A stretch of DNA of 64,000 bases, taken from Ancylobacter defluvii. GTDB lineage: Bacteria; Pseudomonadota; Alphaproteobacteria; Rhizobiales; Xanthobacteraceae. Location of the stretch: NCBI RefSeq assembly GCF_018390605.1, contig NZ_JAHBGD010000017.1, positions 346,352 to 410,351 on the forward strand, given 5' to 3'. The notes below the pieces were generated by a model. That model was given only the letters and a program-made list of their open reading frames with translations, made no database searches and had not been told where the DNA came from. The translations under genes and the position numbers were made by a program. This document shows, in pieces, positions 34,063-43,011 of the stretch (the first letter of the stretch is position 1; the number at the start of each line of letters is the position of its first letter).

Positions 34063-34870
34063 CATCGCTCCCCATCCTGCGTCCCCTCCGCTGCGCGTCC
34101 TGCTGCTCGGTGGCACCAGCGAGGCCCGGGCGCTCGCGGAGGCCCTTGCGGACCGCTCCGACCTCGCCCCCAGCGTGTCGCTTGCCGGGCGCACGCGCAA
34201 CCCGCTCGGCTATCCGATACCGACCCGCATCGGCGGCTTCGGCGGCGCCGCCGGTCTCGCGGCGCATCTGCGGGCGGAGGGCATCGATCTGCTGGTCGAT
34301 GCTACCCATCCCTTCGCCGCTGTTATGTCGGCCAATGCCGCCGAGGCGGCGCGGCGCGCCGGCGTGCCGCTGCTGGCGCTGGCCCGCCCGGCCTGGACGC
34401 CGCAGCCCGGCGACCGCTGGCATGCGGTGGAAAACCTTGCCGCCGCCCTCGCCGCCCTCGGCGCCGCGCCGCGCCGGGTCTTCGTGGCGCTCGGCCGCAA
34501 CGAGCTGCGCGCGCTGGAGGCCGCCCCGCAGCATCACTACCTGATCCGCAGCGTCGATCCGGTCGAGCCGCCGCTCGCCCTGCCGCACGCCCGCTACATT
34601 CTCGACCGCGGTCCGTTCGCCCTCGCATCCGAGGTCGATCTTTTCAAATCGCACGGCATCGAGGTGATTCTCGCCAAGAACAGTGGGGGAACGGCCAGCG
34701 CCGCCAAGCTCGCCGCCGCCCGCGCGCTCGGCCTGCAGGTGGTCCTCATCGCCCGGCCGCCGCGCCCGGAGGTACCGACGGCCGCCAGCGTCGAGGAAGC
34801 GCTCGCCTGGATCGACGCCCGGCTTCATGCCCGCTCCACCCCGCCCGCATCGGCGCGCCGAGGCGTGTAG
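34031..34870 (+). CDS. cobK: Precorrin-6A reductase
   Basis: This NADPH-dependent enzyme of 279 residues reduces precorrin-6A to precorrin-6B (6Y). After a short leader, the core begins PLRVLLLGGTSEARALAEAL, the CobK signature. It continues with 'VDATHPFAAVMSANAAEAAR', 'YILDRGPFALASEVDLF', 'HGIEVILAKNSGGTASAAK' and 'LVLIARPPRPEVPT'-like residues. It is the only gene of this arm on the plus strand. It is wedged between cobL (divergent, overlapping starts) and cobJ (convergent, 46-base overlap). No ribosome site is evident before the only nearby ATG, so the exact start is tentative. Confidence 0.9.
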   Translation: MSRTTASAPGIIAPHPASPPLRVLLLGGTSEARALAEALADRSDLAPSVSLAGRTRNPLGYPIPTRIGGFGGAAGLAAHLRAEGIDLLVDATHPFAAVMSANAAEAARRAGVPLLALARPAWTPQPGDRWHAVENLAAALAALGAAPRRVFVALGRNELRALEAAPQHHYLIRSVDPVEPPLALPHARYILDRGPFALASEVDLFKSHGIEVILAKNSGGTASAAKLAAARALGLQVVLIARPPRPEVPTAASVEEALAWIDARLHARSTPPASARRGV

Positions 34871-35598
34871 ACGAGGTCCGGCAACCCCTCCCGCGCGACG
34901 ATCCGCGTCGCCGGCGTGCCGATGATGATGCAGGTCGCCATGTCGGCCATCGCGCCACGGGCCTGCGCGAGCGGCACGGTGGCGATCCGTTCGTCCGCCC
35001 GCCCCGCCGCGTGGCCGAAGATCACCGGCACGCTTGCCGGCAGTTCCTCGCGCAGGATCTCGAACGCCCGGTCGAGCTGCCACGGCCGCGCCTTCGAGAC
35101 CGGGTTGTAGAACGCCATGGCGAAGCCGGCCTGCGCCGCCAGCCGCAACCGCCGCTCCACCAGCTCCCACGGCTTCAGATTGTCGGAGAGCGAGATGGCG
35201 CAGAAATCGTGGCCCAGCGGCGCCCCCGCCCGCGCCGCCACCATCAGCATCGCGGTGATGCCCGGCACCACGCTCACCTCGAGCGCCCGCCATTCGGCAG
35301 GCCCGGCCTCGATGGCCTCGATCACCGCCGCCGCCATGGCGAACACGCCAGGATCGCCGCCCGACACCATCGCCACCCTTGCCCCGGTGGCTGCATGGGC
35401 AAGGGCGGCGCCGGCCCGCGCCAGCTCCTCGCGATTGTCGGAGGCGTGGCGCGCCTGCCCATGCCGCACCGGCACCCGGTCGAGATAGGGCCCATAGCCA
35501 TAGACCGCCTCGGCGGCCGCCAGCTCCCCCGCCGCTTCCGGCGTGAGCCAGCGCGCCTCGCCGGGACCGAGGCCGATCACCGCGATCCGCCCGCTCAT
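34825..35598 (-). CDS. cobJ: Precorrin-3B C17-methyltransferase
   Basis: This 257-residue tetrapyrrole methylase contracts the ring while methylating C-17, giving precorrin-4. The opening GRIAVIGLGPGEARWLTPEA and 'AVYGYGPYLDRVPVRHGQ' are typical. Also visible are 'ARVAMVSGGDPGVFAMAAAV', 'SVVPGITAMLMVAARAGAPL' and 'DFCAISLSDNLKPWELVERR', which are strongly conserved in CobJ/CbiH. The ATG overlaps the cobI stop. The C-terminus overlaps cobK on the opposite strand. Confidence 0.95.
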   Translation of the reverse strand: MSGRIAVIGLGPGEARWLTPEAAGELAAAEAVYGYGPYLDRVPVRHGQARHASDNREELARAGAALAHAATGARVAMVSGGDPGVFAMAAAVIEAIEAGPAEWRALEVSVVPGITAMLMVAARAGAPLGHDFCAISLSDNLKPWELVERRLRLAAQAGFAMAFYNPVSKARPWQLDRAFEILREELPASVPVIFGHAAGRADERIATVPLAQARGAMADMATCIIIGTPATRIVAREGLPDLVYTPRRADAGGVERA

Positions 35599-36359
35599 CC
35601 CTCCGCCTCTGCGCCCGACCTTGCCCGCATATTCCAGCCCGGCACCAGCACGATGGCGAAGTAGGGCGCCGCTTCCTCGCCGCGCCCGGCAAGTGGCACG
35701 CAGCCGCCGCCTTGCATGGTGCCGCGCTCGACATAGAGCGCCCGCTCCAGCCGCCCGGCCGTCGCCAGCGCCCGGCGGATCTTGGGCAGGTTGCGCCCCA
35801 CCTTCATGATCACCGCGGCGTCGGCTTCCGCCAGCCGGCGGGCGAGTTCGGCCTCGTCCAGCGTGCCGGGCAGCACGCTCAGCACGTCGTCGCCCTGAGC
35901 GATCGGCGCCCCCGCCTGCGACCAGCAGCCGGACATGCCGGTGACGCCGGGAATGACCTCGGTGGCATAATGCGCCGCCAGCCGCACATGCAGGTGCATG
36001 TAGGAGCCGTAGAACAGCGGATCGCCCTCGGAGAGCACCGCCACCCGCCGCCCGGCATCGAGATGCTCCGCCACAAGCCGGGCGCTGGCATCGTAGAAAT
36101 CGGTAATCTGCGACCGGTAGCCGTCATCATGGCGGTGCAGTTCGGTGGTCACCGGATAGTCGAGCGGCAGTTCCACCGCCCCGGCGCGGAAATGCGGATG
36201 CGCGATGGCGCGCGCATGGCTGCCATTGCCGCGCTTGGCGAAATAGGCGACGACATCGGCCTCGCCGAGCGCCCGCGCCGCCTTCAGCGTCAGCAGCTCC
36301 GGGTCGCCGGGTCCCACCCCGACGCCGATCAGCCGCCCGGCGGACGAAGTGCCGCTCAT
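35595..36359 (-). CDS. cobI: Precorrin-2 C20-methyltransferase
   Basis: This 254-residue SAM-dependent enzyme converts precorrin-2 to precorrin-3A. The signature opening is GRLIGVGVGPGDPELLTLKA. It continues with 'ADVVAYFAKRGNGSHARAIA' and 'VAVLSEGDPLFYGSYMHLHV', the latter being diagnostic for CobI/CbiL, then 'EVIPGVTGMSGCWSQAGAPI'. The ATG at 36359 overlaps the cobH stop. Its C-terminus overlaps cobJ by four bases. Confidence 0.96.
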   Translation of the reverse strand: MSGTSSAGRLIGVGVGPGDPELLTLKAARALGEADVVAYFAKRGNGSHARAIAHPHFRAGAVELPLDYPVTTELHRHDDGYRSQITDFYDASARLVAEHLDAGRRVAVLSEGDPLFYGSYMHLHVRLAAHYATEVIPGVTGMSGCWSQAGAPIAQGDDVLSVLPGTLDEAELARRLAEADAAVIMKVGRNLPKIRRALATAGRLERALYVERGTMQGGGCVPLAGRGEEAAPYFAIVLVPGWNMRARSGAEAEG

Positions 36360-36994
36360 ATCCCCGCCCTCGCCAGCGCGTTCACCGCCGCCGCCGCCAT
36401 GGCGCTGCCGCCCAGCCGCCCGCGCACCACCAGCCACGGCACGCCGTGATCACCCAAAGCCAGCGCCTCCTTGGATTCCGCCGCCCCGACGAAGCCGACG
36501 GGAATGCCGAGGATCGCCGCCGGCTTCGGCGCACCGGCATCCAGCATTTCCAGCAGTTGGAACAGCGCCGTGGGCGCATTGCCGATGGCGACCACCGCGC
36601 CTTCCATCCGGTCGCGCCACAGCTCCAGCGCCGCCGCCGAGCGGGTGGTGCCGAGCCTCGAAGCCAGCGCCGGCACCTCCGGGTCGCGCAGCGTGCAGAT
36701 CACCGCGTTATTCGCCGGCAAACGCGCCCGCGTCACCCCATGCGCCACCATCTGCGCGTCGCACAGGATCGGCGCGCCGTCGGCCAGCGCCCGCCGCGCC
36801 GCCCGCACGAGATCGGGGGCGAAGTCGATGGCGAGCGCCGCCTCCACCAGCCCGCAGGCATGGATCATCCGCACCGCGACGTCCGCCTCCTCGGGCGTGA
36901 AGCGGCCGAGCTCGGCCTCCTCGCGGATGATGGCGAACGAACGCGCATAGATGGCGTCGCCGTCGCGCATATAGTCGTGGGCAGCTTCAGCCAC
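36356..36994 (-). CDS. cobH: Precorrin-8X methylmutase
   Basis: This 212-residue enzyme moves the C-11 methyl group to C-12, forming hydrogenobyrinate. The GTG at 36994 gives the usual length and opens VAEAAHDYMRDGDAIYARSF. Motifs are 'DVAVRMIHACGLVEAALAI', in which the His after MI is the catalytic residue of the family, 'APILCDAQMVAHGVTR', 'AVVAIGNAPTALFQLLEMLD' and 'GIPVGFVGAAESKEAL'. It overlaps the end of cobG by eight bases and the cobI start by four. Confidence 0.95.
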   Translation of the reverse strand: MAEAAHDYMRDGDAIYARSFAIIREEAELGRFTPEEADVAVRMIHACGLVEAALAIDFAPDLVRAARRALADGAPILCDAQMVAHGVTRARLPANNAVICTLRDPEVPALASRLGTTRSAAALELWRDRMEGAVVAIGNAPTALFQLLEMLDAGAPKPAAILGIPVGFVGAAESKEALALGDHGVPWLVVRGRLGGSAMAAAAVNALARAGI

Positions 36995-38210
36995 GTGAAC
37001 TCTCCAGAAACCCGCGCACGGCACTCGCCAGCTCGTCGAAGCGGACGATCCGCGCCGGCATGTCGCGCGCGGTGCCTTCGATCACGATCCCTGCCCCTTC
37101 GTCCAGCCCCACGATGGTGAGACCGGCCCGGCCGGGATGCGCGCAGCCCTTCACGCAGCCCGAAACATGCACCGAGCGGCCTTTCGCCAGCCCGGCGAGG
37201 TCGCGCGCCAGCTCCCGCGCCAATCCCCGCGTGGCGAATCGCGCCGCGCCGCAGGCCGGGGCGCCGGGGCAGGCCTCCACCCGCCGCAACGGATCGCCGG
37301 CATCGACGATCAGCCCCGCCGCCGTCGCCCAATCCGCCAATCCGTCAGCCCCGCCATCGTCGAGTGCGCCGATCAGCAAAGCCCGTCCGCCCGCCGGCTC
37401 GATGAAGGTCGCCCCCCGTTGCGCCGCCGTATCGGCCAGCGCCTCGAGCGTCTCAGCCTCGATCTGGCCGAAGGGCAGGCCGACGCCAAGCGCCCACCCG
37501 CTGGCAAGCATATGCCGCCCTACCGGCTCGCCCGGCACGGCCTCGCGCGGATCCGCCGGCTGCAATCCCGCCCCCAGCGCACCTTCCCCCTCGGCGGCAA
37601 CGAGGTCGCGCATCCTCGCACGGGGTCCGAAGGCGGCCAGCCTTTCCAGCAGCGCCAGCACCGCCGGCACCGGCGCCGGGGTTCGGCCGAGCGTCATCCC
37701 CGCCGCCTCGATGCGGAATTCCGCTCCGGCCGGCGATACCGCGATGTCGAGATCGCGTCCCGCCAGCCCCAGCCCGCCGCCGCCATCGATGCCGATGCTG
37801 ACCTTCGGCGCCAGCCGCGCCGCCAGCCCTGCGGCGGCAGCGGCCTCCGCCAGCGCCGCCGCCAGCAGGCGCGGGTCGAAAACCTCGGCGGGATCGCGTC
37901 CCGCCAGCGCGCTCGTCTCGATCCCCAGCCCCTCGCGTACCGCAATCCGCAGCGCCCCGACACCCTCGGCAAGGCGCCCCGCTCCCGCCGGATCGAGCCC
38001 GCGCACCTGCAATTTTCCCCGCGCCGTCACCTCGAGGATGCCGTTGCCGCAATCCCGCGCCAGCGCCGCCAGCCCGGCGGCTTGCGCCGGCGTCAGCGCC
38101 TCGGCCGGCGCGAGGCGCGCCAGCAGCCCGTCGCCGGTCGCCATCGGCGCCGGCAGCGTCGGGCAGGCGCCTCGGGGCAGAGCCTCGGGAGAGGTTGCTG
38201 CGACGCTCAT
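36987..38210 (-). CDS. cobG: Precorrin-3B synthase
   Basis: This 407-residue protein is related to sulfite and nitrite reductases and binds a 4Fe-4S cluster; it uses oxygen to hydroxylate precorrin-3A. That makes the pathway the aerobic type. Cluster cysteines appear in 'RVEACPGAPACGAARFATRG' and 'HVSGCVKGCAHPGRAG'. The N-terminal half-domain has 'NGILEVTARGKLQVRGL', as in nitrite/sulfite reductase half-domains. The ATG at 38210 overlaps the cobN stop. A longer upstream frame lies inside cobN and is not used. Confidence 0.92.
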   Translation of the reverse strand: MSVAATSPEALPRGACPTLPAPMATGDGLLARLAPAEALTPAQAAGLAALARDCGNGILEVTARGKLQVRGLDPAGAGRLAEGVGALRIAVREGLGIETSALAGRDPAEVFDPRLLAAALAEAAAAAGLAARLAPKVSIGIDGGGGLGLAGRDLDIAVSPAGAEFRIEAAGMTLGRTPAPVPAVLALLERLAAFGPRARMRDLVAAEGEGALGAGLQPADPREAVPGEPVGRHMLASGWALGVGLPFGQIEAETLEALADTAAQRGATFIEPAGGRALLIGALDDGGADGLADWATAAGLIVDAGDPLRRVEACPGAPACGAARFATRGLARELARDLAGLAKGRSVHVSGCVKGCAHPGRAGLTIVGLDEGAGIVIEGTARDMPARIVRFDELASAVRGFLESSRG

Positions 38211-41200
38211 TCCGCCGCCTCCCCGCCACGTCCCTGCCCGCGCAGCGTGTCCAGCGCCGCCGCCACGTCGTTGCGCTTGGGATGCCAAAGCCCGCGGGCC
38301 CGCGCGCCCTCCAGCCGCTCCGCCACGACGCGCGCGCCCTCCGGCGACTGATGGCCAAGGAACTCGCGCACCCTCTCATCCGCCACATAGGCGGCATGGA
38401 TCAGGTCGATCAGGTGCGAGGGCACCGCCTGCGTCACCTCGGCGAAGCCGATCAGCCGGTCGACGGTCTCGACGATCTCCGCCGCGCCGCGCGGACCGTG
38501 GCGCAGCAGGCCGTCCACATAGCCGGGCGCCACCCGCCGCCGCACGATCCGCGCCAGCGCCTGTTCGAGCGGCCGCGCCCTCGGGCGTGCCGGGTCGCTG
38601 GTGTCGAGCACCACGAGGTCGGGCGCCCGCCCGAGTGAGGCCGCCGCCGCCGCGAAGCCGCCGAGAAAGGCAAGGTCGGCATCGCCCTCCAGCACATCGC
38701 GCCCCGGATCGTCCTGCCCGTGCACCAGAAGGTCGGCCGCCGCCACCCGCGCCGCGAAAGCCGTGCCGGCCGGCCGCGCCGCGCCCTCGGCGCCGCCATA
38801 GGCATGCGAGGCGCTGGCGAGATAGGCCGCGCCCACCGTCTGCGCTTCCCGTTCGCCCGCAAGCGTGTCGAGCCCGGCGCCATAGGCCCCCGGCGCGGTG
38901 CCGAAGATGCGCGGCGCGCCCTCGCCCGCCGCCGCCAGCGGGTTCTCCTCCGCCGGCTCGTCGCGCCGCGCCACCGCCTTCAGCGCGGCGTCGAGCAGCG
39001 CGATCTGCGCCGGAAACAGGTCGCGGAACAGGCCGGAGATGCGGAACGTCACGTCCACGCGCGGCCGCCCCATCGCGGCCGGCGGCAGCACCTCGATGCC
39101 GGTCACCCGCCCGGTCGCCGGGTCCCACACCGGCCGCGCCCCGATCAGCGCCAGCCCCTGTGCGATCTCCTCGCCGCCGGTGCGCAGCGTCGCGCTGCCC
39201 CACAGATCGAGCACCAGCGCCCGCGGCCAGTCGCCATGCGCCTGCATGTAGCCGCGCACGATTTCCTCGGCGGCCAGCCGGCCGAGGTCCATGGCGGTCG
39301 GCGTCGGCAGGTCGCGCGGGTCGGCGGTGGAAAGGTTGCGCCCGGTCGGCATCACGTCGGAGCGCCCGCGCGCCGGCGCCCCCGCCGGCCCGGCCTTCAC
39401 CCGCCGCCCGGCGAGCGCCGCCAGCAGCCCGTCGCGCTCGGCGTCGCCACAGGCGCCGCGCCCATAGACATGGAAGCCGTCCTTGAGCCGCAGTTCCTTG
39501 AGGTCGCACAGCCAGGCATCGATGCGCCGCAGCGCCTCGCCGTCGTCGGCGCCGTCGAGCCGTGCCAGATCCAGACGTGCTTCCTGGGCGAGCCCGGTGC
39601 GCCCGGCCTCCTCGACGATCAGCCGCGCCAGCCGCTCGCGGCGCCGGCGGTCCAGCCCTTCCGCCTGCGCATATTCGTCGAGCAGGCGTTCGAGCTCGCG
39701 GGCATCGCCGTCAAGCTCCGCCTCCTTCATCGGCGGCGGCAGATGGCCGAGCGTCACCGCCGCGATGCGCCGCTTGGCCTGCGCCGCCTCGCCGGGATTG
39801 GAGACGATGAACGGATAGACCACCGGCAGCGCCCCGACCACGAGGCTCGGGAAGCAGGAAGCCGTCAGCGCCACCTGCTTGCCCGGCAGCCATTCCAGCG
39901 TGCCATGCGCGCCCATATGCACCAGCGCATCGACCTCGCGCTGCAACCATAAGCCGAACGCAAGCAGCGCGTGGCGCGGCGGCAGGGCCGGGTCGTGATA
40001 CTGCGCCCGCCGCTCTGCCGTCGTGCCGCGATCCGGCGCCAGCGCGACGACGACATTGCCGCAGCGGATCGCCCGGAAGCGGAAGGCGCCATCGACGCAG
40101 GCCGGATCATCCTCCGCCGCCCCCCACGCCGCCTCGACGGCGGCGATGGCGTCGGCGGGAAGGGAAGCCGTCAGGCGGCGATAGTCCTCCAGGCCCAGCA
40201 AGGCCTCATCCGCCGATGTGCGTGTACTGAAGCCCTCTCCCCGAGGGGGAGAGGGTGGGGTGAGGGGGGAAGGCGATCGCGAGGCCGTCAGGCCCCTCTC
40301 TGCATCCCGTCTCTCGACGGCGCCGGGTGCAGCCGCCGGCACCTCACCGAGCCCCTCGGCTCGAGCGGTATCGCCCAACGCCGTCACCAGCGCCCGCTCG
40401 TCCTCCGGCACCTCCGCGATGCGATAGCCCGCCGCCTGCATGTCGGCGAGCGCGACCCGCACGCTTGCCGGCACGTCGAGCCCAACCGCCCAGCCGGTGC
40501 GCCCGGCGGCGCCGGCATAGTCGGGCAGGATCATCGCTATCAGCCGCTCGGCCGGCGGCGTGAGGCGCAGCCGCACCAGTGCCGCCACCCGGTCCGCCAC
40601 TGCCGCCACCAGTTCCGGCTCGGGCCGGTTGACGAGGTGCGTGGCTCCCGCCTCCTCGGTCACATCCTTGAACGACACCGCCCCGGCCAGCACCCGCCCG
40701 TCGAACTCCGGCAGCACCACATGCATGGCGAGGTCGGCGGCCGCCAATCCGCGCGCGCCCTCCCTCCATGCCGCCCGCCTCGTGGTCGCCACCACCGCCT
40801 GCAGCACCGGCGCATCGGTGAGGTCGATGGGGCCGTCCTCGCCCGGCTCGGCGGCGGCGAAGGCGGTCAGCGTCACGATCGCCGCCGGCCGCAAACCCGG
40901 CAGAGTGCGGCGCAGGAAGTCCGCCGAGTGCGGCTCCTTCAGGCTGGCGACGAACAGCGGCAGCGGCCGCATCCCCCGCTCGGCCAGCGCCACGCACAGC
41001 GCATCGACCGGCGCCGTGTCGCCGGCCATGAGCAGCGAGCGGTAGAAAATGACGGGAACGACCGGCGCCGCCCCGCCCGCCGGAGCGTCCCCAGCAGACA
41101 GTGGGGCTCCCGCCTCGGGCGACGGATCTCCCCCGCGAGGAGAGGGAACAAGCCGCTCTGTGGCAAAAGCCCCCTCTCCACCGGGGAGAGGATTGGGTGA

Positions 41201-41797
41201 GGGAGAGCACGGTCGCGAGTCCATCCCTCCGGCCGCCGCGCCACACTCATAAAACCCCGCCAGCGGCAGCGGCACGGGCGCCGGCACCTCGACCACGCGG
41301 CCGACATGCCGCGCCAGCGCCGCCAAAAGCGCCCGCATATTGTCCGGCCCGCCGGCACGGAAATAGGCGAGCAGCGCCGCCAGTTCGTCCGCCGCCAGCG
41401 TCGAGGCCTCGGCCAGGCGCGGGTCGTCGCGGTCCTCGCCCGGCAGCACGGCGAGCACGAAGCCCCGCGCCCGCGCCGCCGCCTGCAACCGCTCGACGCC
41501 GTAGCGCCACCAGTCGAGCCCGCCGAGCAGCCGCACCACCACCATCTTCGCCTGCGGCGCCAGCCGGTCGACCCACAGATCGACCGACATCGGGTGCTTG
41601 AGATCGCGCAGATTGGTCAGCGCCAGGCTCGGCCGGCCCAAAGCGCCGGCGCCCTCTCCCCCGCCATGGGCCCGTGCCAGCGCCGCGAGGTCGCTGTCGG
41701 CGAAGGAGGCCACCACCAGCTCCGCCGGCGCCTGAGCAAGGTCGACCGGTTCGGCGAGATCGTCGAGCGAGGTCGATGTGGTGGCGAGTATGTGCAT
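38207..41797 (-). CDS. cobN: Cobaltochelatase subunit CobN
   Basis: This 1196-residue large subunit works with CobS and CobT (not in this window) to insert cobalt into hydrogenobyrinate a,c-diamide. It opens MHILATTSTSLDDLAEPVDL. CobN/magnesium-chelatase-H motifs include 'VDALVHMGAHGTLEWLPGKQ', 'DLWGSATLRTGGEEIAQGLA', 'VTFRISGLFRDLFPAQIALL' and 'YVDGLLRHGPRGAAEIVETV'. Two low-complexity insertions (about residues 195-240 and 500-525) match the dispersed palindromic repeats read in frame. The coding frame remains open. The gene starts 21 bases after the cobW stop. Confidence 0.95.
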   Translation of the reverse strand: MHILATTSTSLDDLAEPVDLAQAPAELVVASFADSDLAALARAHGGGEGAGALGRPSLALTNLRDLKHPMSVDLWVDRLAPQAKMVVVRLLGGLDWWRYGVERLQAAARARGFVLAVLPGEDRDDPRLAEASTLAADELAALLAYFRAGGPDNMRALLAALARHVGRVVEVPAPVPLPLAGFYECGAAAGGMDSRPCSPSPNPLPGGEGAFATERLVPSPRGGDPSPEAGAPLSAGDAPAGGAAPVVPVIFYRSLLMAGDTAPVDALCVALAERGMRPLPLFVASLKEPHSADFLRRTLPGLRPAAIVTLTAFAAAEPGEDGPIDLTDAPVLQAVVATTRRAAWREGARGLAAADLAMHVVLPEFDGRVLAGAVSFKDVTEEAGATHLVNRPEPELVAAVADRVAALVRLRLTPPAERLIAMILPDYAGAAGRTGWAVGLDVPASVRVALADMQAAGYRIAEVPEDERALVTALGDTARAEGLGEVPAAAPGAVERRDAERGLTASRSPSPLTPPSPPRGEGFSTRTSADEALLGLEDYRRLTASLPADAIAAVEAAWGAAEDDPACVDGAFRFRAIRCGNVVVALAPDRGTTAERRAQYHDPALPPRHALLAFGLWLQREVDALVHMGAHGTLEWLPGKQVALTASCFPSLVVGALPVVYPFIVSNPGEAAQAKRRIAAVTLGHLPPPMKEAELDGDARELERLLDEYAQAEGLDRRRRERLARLIVEEAGRTGLAQEARLDLARLDGADDGEALRRIDAWLCDLKELRLKDGFHVYGRGACGDAERDGLLAALAGRRVKAGPAGAPARGRSDVMPTGRNLSTADPRDLPTPTAMDLGRLAAEEIVRGYMQAHGDWPRALVLDLWGSATLRTGGEEIAQGLALIGARPVWDPATGRVTGIEVLPPAAMGRPRVDVTFRISGLFRDLFPAQIALLDAALKAVARRDEPAEENPLAAAGEGAPRIFGTAPGAYGAGLDTLAGEREAQTVGAAYLASASHAYGGAEGAARPAGTAFAARVAAADLLVHGQDDPGRDVLEGDADLAFLGGFAAAAASLGRAPDLVVLDTSDPARPRARPLEQALARIVRRRVAPGYVDGLLRHGPRGAAEIVETVDRLIGFAEVTQAVPSHLIDLIHAAYVADERVREFLGHQSPEGARVVAERLEGARARGLWHPKRNDVAAALDTLRGQGRGGEAAE
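40225..40305. repeat. Palindromic repeat inside cobN, copy B
   Basis: The hairpin CCCTCTCCCC-GAG-GGGGAGAGGG, followed by TGGGGTGAGGGG, matches the intergenic copies. In the cobN frame it reads PSPLTPPSPPRGEG, which is unlike CobN sequence on either side. It adds about 25 residues. Confidence 0.8.
41105..41220. repeat. Palindromic repeat inside cobN, copy C
   Basis: The hairpin CCCTCTCCACCGGGGAGAGG, then TTGGGTGAGGGAGAG, with a second partial unit at about 41128-41150. The cobN frame reads SPSPNPLPGGEGAF and VPSPRGGDPSPEAG here, about 45 residues of low complexity between normal CobN segments. Confidence 0.75.
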
Positions 41798-41818
41798 GCC
41801 GCCGCGGGCCGATCTGTC

Positions 41819-42877
41819 TCAGGCCACCGCCGGCTCGCCGGCAAGGATGCTCTCCACCTTCGCCCGGTCGAGCCCCTTCAGCCCGATGGCGACCAGCCGC
41901 CCGGCCCGCTCCCCGGCGCCCCAGGGACGGTCGAAATGGTGCTCGACGCGCGGCCCCACCGCCTGCACCAGGAGGCGCATCGGCTTGCCGGCCACGGCGA
42001 GGAAACCCTTCACCCGCAGCACCTCGGCTTCGCCGGCGGCCTTCGCCACCCGGGCGGCGAATTCCGCCGGGTCGGCGATCTCCGGCACCTCGACGACGAA
42101 GCTGTCGAAATCGTCGTGGTCGTGCTCGGCCTCGTCGTCGTGATGGGTGCGGCGGTTCTCGATATCGTCCTCGGTACCGACCCCGAGGCCGAGCAGCACC
42201 GCCGGGTCGAGCCGGCCGCCGGTGACGTTCACCACCCGGACGCCCTTCGGCAGCTCGGCATCCAGCGCCGCCCGCGCCCGCACGGCGCCGTCGGCATCGA
42301 TCAGGTCGGCCTTGGTCAGCACCACCAGATCGGCGCAGGCGATCTGGTCGTCGAACACTTCCTCGATCGGGTCGTCATGGTCGAGCGAGGCATCGGCGGC
42401 GCGCTGCTCGGCGAGCGCGTCATGGTCGTGGGCGACGCGGCCGGCGGCCAGCGCCTCGCCGTCCACCACCGCTACCACGCCGTCCACGGTGACCCGGCTG
42501 CGGATCGCCGGCCAGTGGAAGGCCTGCACCAGCGGCTTGGGCAGCGCGAGGCCGGAGGTCTCGATCAGGATGTGGTCGACCCGCGGCGAGCGCGAGAGAA
42601 TCGCATCGAGCGCCGGCACGAAATCATCGGCCACGGTGCAGCAGATGCAGCCATTGGCCAGTTCGACGACATTCTCTTCCGGGCAGGTCTCGATGCCGCA
42701 GCCCTTGAGGATGTCGCCATCGATGCCGACATCGCCGAACTCGTTGACGATCACCGCGAGGCGCTTGCCCTTGGCGTTCTCCAGCACGTGGCGGATCAGC
42801 GTCGTCTTCCCGGCGCCGAGGAAGCCGGTGACGATGGTGCAGGGCACCCGGGCGAGCGAGGCAGTTTCAGCGGTCAT
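41819..42877 (-). CDS. cobW: CobW GTPase / cobalt metallochaperone
   Basis: This 352-residue G3E GTPase is thought to deliver cobalt to the chelatase. Walker A is TGFLGAGKTTLI, the switch region 'VIVNEFGDVGIDGDILKG', and the family metal motif is NGCICCTV (CxCC). The Walker B and base motifs are 'HILIETSGLALPKP' and 'VVLTKADLID'. A His/Asp-rich loop (RRTHHDDEAEHDHDDFDSF) could bind metal, and the C-terminal CobW_C domain follows. The ATG at 42877 is chosen; the frame extending to 43402 is the translated riboswitch and not coding. A cobalamin riboswitch precedes it. Confidence 0.96.
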   Translation of the reverse strand: MTAETASLARVPCTIVTGFLGAGKTTLIRHVLENAKGKRLAVIVNEFGDVGIDGDILKGCGIETCPEENVVELANGCICCTVADDFVPALDAILSRSPRVDHILIETSGLALPKPLVQAFHWPAIRSRVTVDGVVAVVDGEALAAGRVAHDHDALAEQRAADASLDHDDPIEEVFDDQIACADLVVLTKADLIDADGAVRARAALDAELPKGVRVVNVTGGRLDPAVLLGLGVGTEDDIENRRTHHDDEAEHDHDDFDSFVVEVPEIADPAEFAARVAKAAGEAEVLRVKGFLAVAGKPMRLLVQAVGPRVEHHFDRPWGAGERAGRLVAIGLKGLDRAKVESILAGEPAVA

Positions 42878-43011
42878 GACGGCGTCTCCGGCGGCGTTGC
42901 AAGGTTTCGGGGCACGCCGGCCGCGGGAATCTCCCCGCGCAAGCCGCCGGAATCGGACATCCGGCGACCTCACCCGCCTGCCGGGCACCCCGCCGGCATG
43001 CACGACCGAAC

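Noticed and set aside
38207-41797. Frameshift or assembly error in cobN at the low-complexity segments
   Set aside because: CobN motifs continue in the same frame on both sides, and the segments match known repeat units of the window, so insertion of repeats explains them better.
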